Positions 1 through 11,617 are shown, counted from the first letter of the stretch. The stretch: 64,000 nt of DNA from Tetraselmis striata (GCA_006384855.1 VCJN01000690.1:155310-219309); one strand, 5' to 3'. The notes: generated by a model not told the origin, from the sequence alone. Program-made: numbers and translations.

Positions 1-165
1 TGTCCTTTCCACGTGCCGGTGCACGATCGGATAAGCAGTGTGATGCATAGGTAGCTAGCCAGTAATGTGTAGCAGACGGCCACGTGGCAATGTGTCCGCC
101 ATCAGGCGAGCAAAAGAAGGGCAATTGTGAACCCCGGGGGGAGAATTACTTAGCCCGGACCGAAA

Positions 166-447
166 GTGAGCAAGGGGCATCGTCTGCTCTGCTTGCCTGA
201 CTTTGCAGCCGCACACACCCGCATGCAGGCTGAGAAGCAGGCGGCATTGGAGGAAGAGTCGCCCTTTGCGGAAACAGCCCAAGGCACACCGGAAGAAGGC
301 GTGCCACAGCCAGAGCAACTGCCTGTGTCTGTGGAGGCTGTCCTGGACAGCGACGGAAACGGCCAGCCCCAGGATGTAGACATGGCGACGGACGAGGAGA
401 TGGCAGCCTACCAGGAGCAGCATGGCCAACGGTTAGCGTTTGCCTGA
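166..447 (+). CDS. Possible 3' terminal exon, acidic hypothetical protein
   Basis: This open stretch of about 93 codons ends in TGA and reads as a low-complexity acidic tail rich in Glu, Gln and Asp (for example EQLPVSVEAVLDSDGNGQ). The codons look protein-like compared with the opposite strand. No domain is recognised. It could be the last exon of a plus-strand gene whose upstream part lies outside the window; the ATG at 166 need not be a real start. A TGTAA sequence near 644 could act as a chlorophyte-type polyadenylation signal, but that is only suggestive. Confidence 0.3.
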   Translation: MSKGHRLLCLPDFAAAHTRMQAEKQAALEEESPFAETAQGTPEEGVPQPEQLPVSVEAVLDSDGNGQPQDVDMATDEEMAAYQEQHGQRLAFA

Positions 448-1772
448 TAACGCGCGCGTAGACGATCTTTCTTGTAGAAGATTTGTATTACAGCATGGGC
501 AGGTAGTGCGTCATTGGCATACGTATCCCCGGGATCCACATGAGGCAAAGGAGTTTCGTAGTTTTCATATGCAGATAGATGTACAGTTGGTAGATAGTGT
601 GTGCTAGGTGCCCTGACAGTAGTAGGATGCCAAGTAGGGGCAATGTAACGCATACCCAGCATGCTGCTTGCGAGCTATAGGGAGGTCTACTCCGTCAGTA
701 CTCCGCCAGTCTGCGGATTGAACAGCATGGGGGGTTTCACATGAATCCATTATTAACTGCATGCTCAACAGTGGGACAGTCTGAGGTGTTGATGGTTGGG
801 ACCGCAAGTTTGTGCATCCTAGTTTCATTGCCATATGCTATACAGCTAGGGTTGCACATGTGGCGTGCATTTATTTGAATGTATGGTTGGAATTTTCATT
901 TGAGGCTTTGCTACTAATAGTTATACACACACACACATGTAATATATATGTATAGCATGCATGGTGAGACCGAAATATAACGCTCTGAGTAGTGATGTAT
1001 ATTACATAATTATCTATGATGATGTCTGCTACACCCAAATAACCAACTCCTGCATATATTATCATATAACATTATGTTGGCATGCTAGTTGCCGAGGCAA
1101 TGCTACGCGGCGGCTGATTTTGGACGGCGGCACTTGGCAACGCGCAACATGATGATTTTGCCTGCTGGCGTAGGATCGCGTCCAGTAGGCAATCTGTATA
1201 GGTGCGTTCTTGCCCGCAGAAGATCGGCTATTAACAGCAGGTCGGCTGCTCCGGAACCAGTCGGCGGGGCTCTAGAAGCACGCCACACTCCTAGTAAAGC
1301 CAAATGACACTGCAGCGCATCGATGCTCCGTAACTTATGTGCGATGAGTGGTGCTTTTGCTGGGCTGCTGTTGGAAGCTCAAGGTAACTATGATTACATC
1401 AGCGCACCGCCGTGCTCCATACATCGGCAAACCTATTTGACATGTTAGTTGCTAATCCTTTAAATTGGGGACGGCGACGATGATGCTGGCGAATGATAAC
1501 GACTTGGTGATGCACCAAATGGGCATCACCGTATCATAAAAGCGGGTGCATACAACGGCATCTCTACACATTGAAGCTATCAAACCAAAAGTTGCACAGC
1601 AGCAGGATAGCATGTCCCAGCCCTGATGGCCGGGTGCCGTTGTCGGTATGGGTGGGGTACATGTTTCGGGCATGCAATGAGCATTGTTGCATAACTGCCA
1701 TGATCTCGCATGTATTTAAATGACAACGAGTACAGTTGAAGGTTGCTGTTGGCATACCTCTATGGCACGAAC
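448..1772. other. Intergenic, no gene seen
   Basis: Between the possible exon ending at 447 and the TTL-family locus there are only short unconvincing ORFs. The stretch is locally AT-rich and includes a short CA run near 925-940. I see no coding signal, RNA gene or mobile-element end here. Confidence 0.6.
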
Positions 1773-2957
1773 TTATTTCTGCCCGGATCTGAAAATTTCT
1801 ACAAATGACGCAACCTCTCTGGCGCCATCACAACCAGAAGGTGTCGCATGCCCTGTGTCGCCGCCGCGCTGCATGAGCGCGCTTTCCAGCTCATCAGGCA
1901 CATCCGCATGCGAGCAGCTCTCCGGGCGTGCATTGCCGTGCGGATTACTCGACAGGGACGCGCAGATGGTCCTCTGCAGGTGAAGCAGCGGGATGGCAGC
2001 TCGCAGGACGTCCTCCACCAGGGGCGCCTCTAGCAGGCCATGCGCAGCGCCATCATGGGAAGCTTCATGCGGTCCGGCACCTCCCGTGTGCGGTGCCGCT
2101 GGCGACTCCGCCTCGGTCATCGCGGTCTCGCAGCCAAGCAGCCACGCCACCCCGTCCGCAGCGACCGCAAAGCGCAGACTGAACAGCTCGAAGCAGTTCT
2201 CTGTTGGCAGGAACCCGGAGAGCTGCGGGTTGCCGCACGCGGACGAGAGCACGCATTCCGCCGCTTGCGCCACGCTCTGCCAGATGGATTGCTCGAGCGG
2301 ATGGCGCGCGGGCGGGTCTGGCGTCTCCGCCAGGCATGCGCCCAGAGCCATTGGCAGCGGGGTCATCTGGCGCTCCCCGCTGCGGCCGGCGGGTGGGATG
2401 GCGTGCAGCTGGCGGTGCAGCAGTCCCACGCACACGCCCGCCACCAGGAGGTGCGCGCGTACCAGCAGCGGCGCTCCTCGACATCTCAGCGGCAACGGCA
2501 CGGCGCGCTGCAGCAGCCATGTTCCACTGCGGTCTACTCCAGCTGCGGAGCACCCAAATGCCCTCTCCAGAGCGCTCTCCCATGAGACGGGCTCGCGGGG
2601 CCGGTCGTCACCCCCGTCGCGAGGTACTGCGGCGTGGATCCAGCAGGGGGAGCTCGCCGGGCGGCAGTGCCAGCGGTCCTCCGCGCGCGGCGCACCCGGA
2701 GAGCCCCGCAGCGCCTCATGCACGCGGGCCTCCCAGTCCTCCCTGCTCGTCCCGGGCTTGACCGACAGCGTGAGCGGCATGGGGTGCCGGCTGCCGTTCC
2801 ACAGTGCCTCGCCGGCGGCGGCATTGGCCAGATGCGCGCTGATGGTGATGTAGAGCCGCGCCACCATGGCGCGGGAGGCGAGCACCTTGCGCGAGTAGAA
2901 GCAGCTGGCGGCGAGCGACTTGTCCATGACGCGCTCCCACCGGATTTCCTGTTGAGC
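1773..2957 (-). CDS. TTL-like module 2, probable terminal exon of the same locus
   Basis: A long open exon follows a CAG 3' splice site at about 2957 and ends in a stop at 1773. It shows a weaker second set of TTL landmarks: WLLQRAVPLPLRCRGAPLL followed by RAHLLVAGVCVGLLHRQLH (family WVVQRYI.KPLL..G.KFDLRVYVLV), an IWQSVAQAAECVLSSA helix, then CFELFSLRFAVAADGVAWL (family FELFG.DF..D....WL). The expected EVN after WLL is replaced by GCE, and the KP-like strand reads RWHCRPAS, so the module may be catalytically dead. It lies just downstream (minus sense) of module 1, with a possible bridging exon at about 3625-3180 (ALGWSVTDDARQPLAQLQW). I infer one gene with tandem modules; two adjacent genes are possible. 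Confidence 0.6.
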   Translation of the reverse strand, partial: AQQEIRWERVMDKSLAASCFYSRKVLASRAMVARLYITISAHLANAAAGEALWNGSRHPMPLTLSVKPGTSREDWEARVHEALRGSPGAPRAEDRWHCRPASSPCWIHAAVPRDGGDDRPREPVSWESALERAFGCSAAGVDRSGTWLLQRAVPLPLRCRGAPLLVRAHLLVAGVCVGLLHRQLHAIPPAGRSGERQMTPLPMALGACLAETPDPPARHPLEQSIWQSVAQAAECVLSSACGNPQLSGFLPTENCFELFSLRFAVAADGVAWLLGCETAMTEAESPAAPHTGGAGPHEASHDGAAHGLLEAPLVEDVLRAAIPLLHLQRTICASLSSNPHGNARPESCSHADVPDELESALMQRGGDTGHATPSGCDGAREVASFVEIFRSGQK

Positions 2958-3759
2958 GAGGCGCCGGGTGCGAGAGACAGCATGTCAGCGCGAGCCGCTC
3001 GTATGAAGCCAGGCGTAAAGACCGTATACCTGCGAGATGACGTACTTTATGTTGACAGGCCACCGATTTAGCACGCATGGAAGGTGCAGTCTTGCATGGG
3101 GTGCATGAGCGGTTGTGGGGCCATGGGCCGGTGAAGCGGGGCAGGGGGAGGGGAAGCGGGGATAGGAAGGGGGGTCTGCACCTTGTGCGCCGCCCATTGC
3201 AGCTGGGCCAGCGGCTGGCGCGCATCGTCCGTGACGCTCCATCCAAGCGCACCCTGCAGCGCGGCACATGCGGCACTAGCGCCGAGTGCTGATGGTGACA
3301 CTGCCGCCAGCGGACATTCCGGGAGGCCATCACCAGAGCCGGGGTCCACTTTGCTGCGGGCCTGCATCGGAGCGGCACCGCAGCGTGTTGGCGAATTGAA
3401 AGGCAGAAGCTCGCTGGCCACGGATGCGCAACGGCGAGAAGCGCAGGCAGGGCGCCGCCAAACAGCGCCACTCGCCTCACCTGCCTGGGCTGTGCCGACA
3501 GCAGCCCGAGCCGCAGGAGCAGCCGGCGGACAATTCCCCGGCCGGAGGAGGCCTTGAAACGAGGAGGCAGCTCCAGCACCCTGCAGAGGCGGGGCGACCC
3601 TCTGCCGCGCTCCATCAAGTTGCAACCTGCAGGCAACATACGAACGCCTTAGAAAGTGCAGGTACCTGCATGGAAACTGTGACTGCTGTCACTGCCATCC
3701 ATTGCAGAGCGGCACCGGATGGGCCACGCCACAAGTTGCAGCCCAATGGATTGCAGCCC

Positions 3760-6700
3760 TACGCACGCATCACCTGCTGGCGATGCGCTAGATGTCTCCG
3801 CCAGCATGCGGTGAGCCATTCCGAGTCCCACGTCCAACACATCGGCCAGCAGCTCCGCCGCCTGAGGTCGCAGGTGCTCGCCGAAAATGGACAGTGACGG
3901 GTCGGAGTTCACCTAGTGACAGGTAGAAGAGCGCCGAGCAAACTTGCCCATATCAGCAGCATGTCAACTCAAAGACTGCTTGGATGTGCACGCATGTGCA
4001 GGCCGTCTGCTTGGCATCATATAGGTCAAGGCGATACCCCCAGGCAATCTAACCATTCAATCTGGGTCGTGGCCAGTTACCGCACCTCCAGGACATGGAG
4101 CCTGAGCTGGCTGTCGACCAAGAAGTCAATGCCTGCAGGACAAATGCCGGTGCAACTCAGCGGTTGGGCTTGTTAGAGTATTCTCCCACAGCAATCATTT
4201 CCCGATGCAGGTCGTCCCTGATGCCTCGGCCAGGTGCCTTCATGCAGCCGTCATGAAAGCGGGCATACCAAACAGTTGGAAGCAATTGGCGAGCGGGAAG
4301 AATCCCAGCGGCGCCTGAGCTGCTGATAAGAATATCGTCGCCACCGCTTCATGGATGGAAGCTTCCAGTCGCTGCATTCAGCCAGTCGCGCGGGGACACA
4401 TGCAGACACAAAAACATTGAGCTGCTGCATGCTAATGTCCTTCGCGACGTAATCAGTGTGGGTGGGCAACTCCAATTATCAGCATGCTCGGTGTTGCTAC
4501 CTCAAGAAGCTCTTCCGCAGCAAGTGGTAGCGCCTCTCCGCCCGCGTCACCCCTCAGCCCGCTAGTACATCCTTGCTTACTCCAGATCTCAGCAGCCTAC
4601 AGCAACCAATCGGCAACACGTTGCAGCCGAATGGTATGAGCAGATGCGGTTGTGAATGTATCGCGTGCTGATGCCTGCGTACTCTAGATAGTGCTGGCAG
4701 CAGGGACCGCAAGCCAGCTACTACTTGTATATTATACATGAGCTCCTTGGGGTGCAACAGACACAGGTCCCAACCCACACATCTGCCCCCTCCCCCTCTC
4801 TCCCCTCCACACACACGCGCGCATGGTTTTCAAAACTACGCATGATGGAGCTCGTTGGCCGGACGTCAACCATATACGCCACACCTGTGCTAGTGTGACG
4901 CTGCCGTTGGCCGTCCCTCCGCCTGCCTTTTGCTGGTACACATTTGTTGCGTGAATGAGCAAATTGGTTAAGGAGTCTGCGTCCATCGGGGCATGGGGCC
5001 ATGCGTCAGAGCCACGAACTGACGCAAGAGCCCATCATACCAAATGAAAGGGCGCAGCAAAGTGTGGTGCATACCCCCGTCGGTGGTGAACGGCAGAGAA
5101 GCTGGCAACACCAAGGAGTGGCGATGCACCGCCACTTCCGAGTCGCCGATAGCAACTGCGTGCACCCGCAAGTGGCACTTCCTGCCGTCTGAGCGTGTGA
5201 CAGATGCAAGAGAGAAGCAGCAGTTAATTGAAAGCAAATCGATACCACGGCCGCCTGGGTGCTCGGCGATGGCGGTGCACCGCTACGCCTAGTATGGCCT
5301 ACAATGTCTCGTCTACCCATGTGACCTTCCATCTTGTGGTACACCGCATGACTTCCCGGCGGCAGGAAGCACGCCATTAGATTACATGGGGAGGGTGCAC
5401 GTACCCAGCAGGAGCAGATCTTTGACATACTGCTGCAGCAGCCAGCAGCCGCGCTTGGCCTGAAGGATTGCCTCCACCTGGGGGCAGGGACAGATGGCCG
5501 CGGCTGAGTTGTCAAAGGTGATTCAGGTGAGGTCCGAAGAGCATTCCATATCCAGCGGGCGTGAGGCCACTGCAGCTCTATGGCGGGACGAAAAGGACCC
5601 ACCTGCTGCACCCCAGCAACTCCGCCATGGATAATGAAGAGGTTCTCTCCGCGATTGGAGTCGCTTTCCTGAAGGGTCATTGCAACATGCCGCGATTTGA
5701 TGTGAGCATCTGGCCAGCACAAGGAGGCTCCATCTAGTCCGATTCGATGCAAGCACAGCCAACAACAGAGCCCTTGGCCTCGCGTGCAGTGCACCTTTAA
5801 GACCCACAGCTCGGCATCATGCGCAAAGTCAGTCAACAATGTGCTGACCCGCTCCCGCCTGCCAGGCAGTCAGAAAGCGAAATGCATTCAGCCACGTAAG
5901 CGGGAGGCAGTGCGCATCCATGCACATCACATAGAATTCCCTGGGGCACTAGTGCGGACAAAGTCGGTGGCCACATGCTTTGCTGTGTTCCCGCGGGACT
6001 ACATGTCCATATGCAGCATGCAGGAGGAGCCGGGGGGGGGGGGGGGGGGGGAGGGGAGGCGGGCATGATAGGGAGGTGCACATGACTCACCAGTTGGCCT
6101 TGCAGCCTCTCAAGCCACAGCCCAGTTCTCCATCATCAGACTCCGAGTCCGAATCATCCAAATCGATAACGAGTGACAGGGGTGTCAAGCAAGATGTGCC
6201 CCCCTCCGCCTGCTGCGCGTTATGCTTCTGCAGGCACTGGACCAGCTCCGTCTTGCGACACAGTGCCGAAAACACCGGGTGGCAACCGCCTATGCATGAC
6301 CTGCCCAGACGTGTGCATTGCCCCTTTCAAGTGCCATGGCGCCACCTGATGGAATATTCACGATGAAACTCTCTATCTGCCAGTCCTTGCATTGGGAACA
6401 TGGTTTGTTCGCTGTAGGCGGGACGAGGGCGGTCTGTACCCTTCCAAAATGCGGTGCCACAGTAGGTCCCGCGCCTTGCCCCACTGCAGGTGCACGCTGT
6501 CCGCTTCCGCTTCCGCGTCCGTCTCAACCACTTCACATATTCCGCGCTGATGCAGCGCGGAATCACACAACACGGATGGGCAGTATCCCTGCAAGTTTCA
6601 GAACCCCCGGCATGCCACAGAGGGATATCGCCGCAGAATCCGCACACCGCCCGCTGGTGGTGCTGCGACAAGGAGGCTAACACTGAAAGTGCGGAGGTGA

Positions 6701-6866
6701 TGCTGGCCAACGACTGCAAACACATACGCACCTCGGCACAGTGCTCCAGCAGATGTTCGCGCTCGTAGTTCGTGGAGCTGAAGATGGCGACAGCGGGCGA
6801 CGTGTATGAGCGGTGTGGCAAAGGCGTGACAGCTCGCACAACACCGCCCCTCGTGTTGGTCATCAT
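3760..6866 (-). CDS. Tubulin-tyrosine-ligase-family module 1 (multi-exon)
   Basis: Exons on the minus strand spell the successive landmarks of a TTL/TTLL ATP-grasp domain. An N-terminal part around 6594-6400 ends in NHVPNA, like the family's NHFPG. A CRKTELVQCLQKH segment lies near 6255. Exon 5405-5477 carries CWLLQQYVKDLLLL (family WVVQ.YI..PLL) and ends phase 1 at a GT. Exon 5188 to about 5068 follows an AG and reads DGRKCHLRVHAVA (family GRKFDLRVYVL). An exon from about 4982 to 4885 carries IHATNVYQQ (family HLTN..Q). Exon 4086-4132 reads GIDFLVDSQLRLHVLE, and from 3912 downward comes VNSDPSLSIFGEHL, joining to give the family's LLEVN.SPSL. Phases match at the 5405/5188 and 4086/3912 junctions. 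TTL enzymes ligate Tyr, Glu or Gly to tubulin tails. Exon limits elsewhere are approximate, and 6866-6700 may be a further 5' exon. The KP/ATP-binding exon was not located with certainty. Confidence 0.72.
6032..6052 (+). repeat. Poly-G tract in the TTL locus
   Basis: An uninterrupted run of about 20 G lies in intronic sequence of the TTL-family locus. It is one of about a dozen G/C homopolymers of 10-30 nt in the window (others near 7975, 8727, 9657, 13126, 14605, 16057, 22097, 26347, 47216, 52065 and 52660). Confidence 0.9.
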
Positions 6867-6869
6867 TTT

Positions 6870-7711
6870 GTATCGGTAATCCCTGGCTCTAGGTTGTCAC
6901 CGTCTCACCAATGGGCCGGAGCGTACTTTAAAACACGACTGCATCCTACTATGCTTGTTTCGGGGACTTCATACGCCTGTGTGTGTGGTCTCAGTCCTCT
7001 GAGGACAGCGAAGTTAGGCCCGGGCCCCAGGACAGAGCTGATGGCACGAGATATCACTTGTCAAGTTGTCCTGCGCAGATTCGTATCGGTGGGGTCGGTG
7101 TCCCCGCCGGCGGATAGTCGGAATGGGCGGGCGGCGACACGAGCGACGGCGACAAAGCTCGTGGCGCGGCGCGTCATCTTTCAACCTTTCAACCGGAGAC
7201 CTCTCCGTCTTTCTCAACGATACTACAGCGACTAGCGACTATATAGTCGCTATTATTTCAATAACCTTTCCAAAGGAGACCTTATTTACGTTCTGTCTTA
7301 ACCATCTTAACCATACCCTGTACCAGGGACGAGACAGGTACCAGTTAATATATGTAACAAGACCTTCTTACTATCCTTCTTACGCGCAGCTATCGCACCC
7401 TTAACAGCCACCAGTGCACATGTGAGCGCGACACCGCTTTATTTTAGGCATTTCGGTCGCAACTCTAGTGTCCAGATCGTCGTCCCGGCGGTTTTCACAC
7501 CTTGGTCATGCGTATATGACACAGGATGTGGGCAGACCGATGTGCCGACCGAAGTTATACACGCACAGCGCGCCACGTCGCAAAATACAAATGGCGAATA
7601 GCCAATCACCAATTAGTATTTTCACTTTCTCAATTCCTTTTTCACTTCCTCAGAACGGTGTGACATTATCGCGGGATTCGGGGAGTATGGGTACAGCTCT
7701 GCCGGTCCCGG
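6870..7711. other. Intergenic, no gene seen
   Basis: Only short overlapping ORFs are present. The segment around 7190-7390 is TC-rich and pyrimidine-biased on the plus strand. Nothing resembles a known family. Confidence 0.5.
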
Positions 7712-7860
7712 GTTTACTCGGTTGATGCATTAGCCCTTCGGGGTTCGAATGAGGCAATGGTCTATGGGCTATGCCAGACCTACGACTGCAGTTGGCGCAC
7801 GAGGTCAAGTGCTGGGGCGGCTTCGGCCGATGTCCCGGGGCGAACTTTACTTTACTTTAC
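7712..7860 (+). repeat. Dispersed repeat R1, copy 1
   Basis: This approximately 150-bp segment recurs inverted at 38801-38944 and in plus orientation at 45577-45790. All copies share CTTCGGGGTTCGAATGAGG, then a block around GGTCAAGTGCTGGGGCGGCT and a CTTTACTTT tail. The GGGTTCGAAT core resembles an RNA polymerase III B-box/T-loop, so a short SINE-like origin is possible, but I found no convincing A-box. Confidence 0.65.
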
Positions 7861-7868
7861 TTTCTACC

Positions 7869-9275
7869 GGTCACACTACCTGTAATAAATCTGTAAGGAT
7901 ACCGCGCAAAACGCACCAGGCACTGGCTGGGTACCCACATAGGGATTTGTGTGGTACAAATTCTTACACTCCACCCCCCCCCCCCCCCCCATAGGATGGA
8001 GGACCTCCTCCAGCAACGTTTCGGCTTGGATTCGTTGGCGATCCGCATTGGCCGGATCCTCCAACATTGCGGGATATCATATCATATCATATCATATCAT
8101 ATCATATCATATCATATCATATCATATCATATCATATCATATCATATCATATCATATCATATCATATCATATCATATCATATCATATCATATCATATCAT
8201 ATCATATCATATCATATCATATCATATCATATCATATCATATCATATCATATCATATCATATCATATCATATCATATCATATCATATCATATCATATCAT
8301 ATCATATCATATCATATCATATCATATCATATCATATCATATCATATCATATCATATCATATCATATCATATCATATCATATCATATCATATCATATCAT
8401 ATCATATCATATCATATCATATCATATCATATCATATCATATCATATCATATCATATCATATCATATCATATCATATCATATCATATCATATCATATCAT
8501 ATCATATCATATCATATCATATCATATCATATCATATCATATCATATCATATCATATCATATCATATCATATCATATCATATCATATGTTTCTCCGCGGG
8601 ATCGAACCCGGATCCGATAGATGCGTGCGTAGAAGCGCCAACGATAAGGATACTGCGAAAAAGGAACCAAGCACTGGGTACCCACATGCATGGGGATTTG
8701 TGTGGTACATATCCTTACACTCCACCCCCCCCCCCCCCCCCATAGGATGGAGGACCTCCTCCAGCAACGTTTCAGCTTGGATTCGGTGGCGATCCGCATT
8801 GGCCGGGTCGTCCAACATTGCGGGATATCATATCATGTTATATGTTTCTCCGCGGGATCGAACCCCGATCCGCGTGCGTAGAAGCACCAATTGTAAGGAT
8901 ACCGCGCAAAACGCACCAGGCACTGGGTACCCACATGGGGATTGTGTGGTACGTATCCTTACAAAATACTTAGCCGCTACCCGGGTACCATGTATCTGCA
9001 GGGGTAGCGTATCGACGATTGTATACAACGCCTAACCAGTCTCGATGTATTCGTTGCCTAGCTACACGGATTACGTGCGGCCGCTAAACCTTGGTAAGTC
9101 GTGCGGCGGACAAAATTGGAATACAGCCCCTCCCTGCACCTTGTTTCTCCGCGGGATCGAACCTGGATCCGATAGATGCATGCGTAGAAGCACAAACTGT
9201 AAGGATACTGCGCAAAACGCACCAGGCACTGGGTACCCACATGGGGATTTGTGTGGTACATATCCTTACAAAATC
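7869..9275 (+). repeat. Tandem repeat cassette, four partial copies
   Basis: Blocks beginning near 7890, 8587, 8841 and 9142 share the same order: TTTCTCCGCGGGATCGAACC, a GATAGATGCGTGCGTAGAAG segment, AAGGATAC-GCGCAAAACGCACC, then CACTGGGTACCCACAT and GTGTGGTAC-TATCCTTACA. The first two also carry a poly-C run followed by a GGATGGAGGACCTCC block and CCAACATTGCGGGATATC. Copies differ by indels and in how much they keep. On the minus strand the GGTTCGATCCC element resembles a tRNA T-loop. Confidence 0.75.
8074..8586 (+). repeat. Pentanucleotide microsatellite (ATCAT)n
   Basis: About 102 essentially perfect copies of a 5-bp unit run for about 512 bp inside the tandem cassette. The array is open in all plus frames (reading SYHII repeats), so the ORFs there are artefacts. 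A short vestige of the same unit occurs at 8823-8838, after the next cassette copy, so the array probably expanded from a short ancestral run at the cassette junction. Confidence 0.97.
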
Positions 9276-9359
9276 CTTAGCCGCTACCCGGGTACCCTAT
9301 ATCAGCAGAAGTAGCGTAGCTGTTACTGTTGCCCCTGGTACCATTGTAAGGTACCGGCC

Positions 9360-10035
9360 TCTCGAGGCAGCCAGGTTGCTCCAACCCGCTCGCGTCAAGC
9401 ATCAACCGGCCGACGTGGTGGCTTTCGTTGAGGTCGCCACTGCCTGAATATCCAAGGCGCGCGCCGTGCTGGCCGAGCGGCACGGCCGTCGGGGGGCGAG
9501 CCACGCCGGTGGACCGGGACAATCGTCGGTGATGGCGTCGCCCGCATTGCCGCCCGTCGCTGCGTTCCTGGGCGGGGTCGTAGCGCCCCCGGTTGTTGCT
9601 CGAGGAGGGTGCACCGGCCGGCCGCCCCGGTAGCCAGGCCTCACAGGGTGGTGTCCCCCCCCCCCCCCCCCCCTACTCGCCCATCTCCAGCCGGCAGCGG
9701 GGTGGGGTGGGGTGCGGTGGGCCACCTCTCCGACGTGGACATGGTGCACATGCCGGCGGAAATGTCTGTGGACACGGCGGTACCTATCGACTTCCATGAT
9801 GCGTGGGCGGAGGCACAATGCTGCATGAATGAGCGGGTGCTGGTGGCGGCGGTGGAGGCCGACGACCCCGTGATGGTGTTGGATTTGGCGTTGATGTGGA
9901 AGTATTTGCTGCAACGGTTGTTGTTTATGGCCCCGGGCCGAGGCGGGCGGTGGCGGCAACAAGCCTTGGCGTGGCGCTTCCGCGCATTCGCCGAGCGGCG
10001 CATGACCAAGCTCGTGCGCTCATGGAACGGTGAGT
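9360..10035 (+). pseudogene. Fragment of the RT-element ORF (N-terminal part)
   Basis: Plus-strand translation is collinear with the N-terminus of the RT-element protein encoded at 44330-45061 (minus). Shared stretches include PADVVAFVEVA, KARAVLAERH, VGWGAVGHLSDVDMVH, MPAEMSVDTAVPIDF and AVEADDPV. The fragment has an in-frame TGA near 9446, a poly-C run at 9657-9674, and stops abruptly at about 10035 before any reverse transcriptase sequence. It is a truncated relic. It is useful because it shows the ancestral frame where the 44.7-kb copy carries an insertion. Confidence 0.75.
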
Positions 10036-10272
10036 CAATTATCTTATAGGTCGGTTATTTCCTCGCAGGTTACTGTGTTACGGAAGCAAGGTGACAAAAC
10101 ATGGCGAAATGTGCTCTCAAAGTGCCAAATCAAGATGCCATCCCGCTTGTCTACAGTGACTCTAGTGGGGGTCGGCTCAAGGTGGAAATTTGCACGACGA
10201 AATGGCGTCATTTACAACTCTGCTGGATTTGGGGGCGGGGTGGAAGGGGCGGTAGATCTGGTAATTTTCAGT

Positions 10273-10716
10273 CTACTCCAACGTGTCCATTGCCGTGCCA
10301 GCTTCGGCCTCCTTGGCGGCGGCCTCCTTCTCCAGGCTCTTGTGATAGTCTCGGACACCACGGGGGGGATTGCGCTGCCCGCCGCCCTTGCTTGGGTGTC
10401 TCGGGGCCACCTTGTTCTTGGCCTTGGTCTTGGGTGGCTCGGGGGCCACCTTGGACTTGGCCTTGGCCTTGGGTGGCTCGGGGGCCACCTTGGAGTTGGC
10501 CGTGGCCTTGGGTGCGGCGGGCTTGCGGTCGGCCTTGGGCTTCGGCTTGGGCTTGACCGCGGGTGCACCGGGCTTGGGGTCGGGCTTGGCCTTGGCTCCG
10601 GGGTTGGCCTCAACGTCGATCTTCGCAATCGCGAGAAGGGGCCGGTCATCGTCCGATGATTCACACCTTTGCGTAGGCGGTATCTGTGGGTCTTCCTCTC
10701 CGCCCTCGTCCACCAT
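10273..10716 (-). CDS. Lys/Pro/Ala-rich hypothetical exon
   Basis: This 147-codon open stretch begins MVDEGGEEDPQIPPTQ and continues as a basic, proline-rich repeat region with PEPPKAKAKSKVA-type units about 13-15 residues long, ending in EKEAAAKEAEAGTAMDTLE. The composition suggests a disordered nuclear or nucleic-acid-binding tail. No domain is recognised. It may be the 3' exon of a minus-strand gene whose further exon-like segments lie at 11000-11400 and 11618-11926. Those segments change frame and carry stops, so the locus may be broken. Confidence 0.35.
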   Translation of the reverse strand: MVDEGGEEDPQIPPTQRCESSDDDRPLLAIAKIDVEANPGAKAKPDPKPGAPAVKPKPKPKADRKPAAPKATANSKVAPEPPKAKAKSKVAPEPPKTKAKNKVAPRHPSKGGGQRNPPRGVRDYHKSLEKEAAAKEAEAGTAMDTLE

Positions 10717-11617
10717 GCCCGTCCCATGGTGGTCATGAGTAGTAGATAGGTCGTCTTCACATGAATCTGTGGTACATCTGTGAAAATGTCTTAGTAGAAG
10801 TTAATCAATTGTCGAAACATGCGCATGCTATGGAAAGGGGCACCTTTGTCTCGAGGGGCATGAGCTTTTTTGAGAAGGGCCGGCAGCTTGAGCAAAGGGG
10901 AGTCGACAAAGGTCTCGGCTATGCCCGGGTGTGCTTTCAACTAGCGGTGCTCGATCTCTCCTTTGCATGTGCTCAATCGCGTGCCGCAAGTCTCGTCCTC
11001 AGTGTGCAGGTTGTGCTCCTACACGCGCTTGGTCGCGCCTCCCAGTTGAGGCACATGGACGTCTGTCAGAGCGAAAGCGTTCTTGATGCCTACTGGCCTA
11101 GATGTTTTGTTTTCATTCACCTTTGCGAGGGCCGCTCTGAACTCCTTTCGTTTGGGTGCGGAATTTTGCAGTTGCGGTACGCTTCCATCAGGTCTTTCAC
11201 GGTGTTCCACGTGGTCTCGGACTTCGCGGTTGCTTTCAGAAGATTCCACGATGAGGGCAGTGCCGGTCCGTCGAGGTCCATCCCGGAGGTTTTCAGCAGC
11301 TTCCACGTGGGGTTGACTTTCTATGATGTTCTCTCGGTATCAACAAGCACCGAAATCATGGTTGTTGCGCTGCCGCTTGTGAAGGCGTCGAAGACCGCGT
11401 GCTAGAGCTCGTCATGCTCCAGGTGGGGTGCCTTTTTCTTCAGCCCATCGACCCAGTTGTCGTAGGTCCTCCTCAACGCGACGGCAGTGTCGAACAGAGT
11501 ATTCTTCGCTCTGGTGCTGCTGATATTGTTGTGGTGCACCTAGCCACATGTCGATAAAAAGCCGGCAGGTATCACCAGTTTACTATCACAAGCTGACTGC
11601 ACCCCTACTAACAAGAG

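Noticed and set aside
2065-2853. Overlapping ORFs on both strands opposite the 1773-2957 exon
   Set aside because: They are high-GC shadow frames; only the minus frame shows TTL-family landmarks.
8587-8640. tRNA gene suggested by GGTTCGATCCC on the minus strand
   Set aside because: The arm beside the T-loop-like core does not pair well, and no acceptor, D-arm or A-box could be found upstream.
7949-9035. Long ORFs (up to 322 codons) of SYHII repeats
   Set aside because: They are produced by the (ATCAT)n microsatellite, open in all plus-strand frames, with no flanking coding signal.
10030-10760. Gly/Leu-rich plus-strand ORF of 209 codons
   Set aside because: It is the antisense shadow of the Lys/Pro/Ala-rich minus exon, and its GLGLGLG composition is typical of such shadows.
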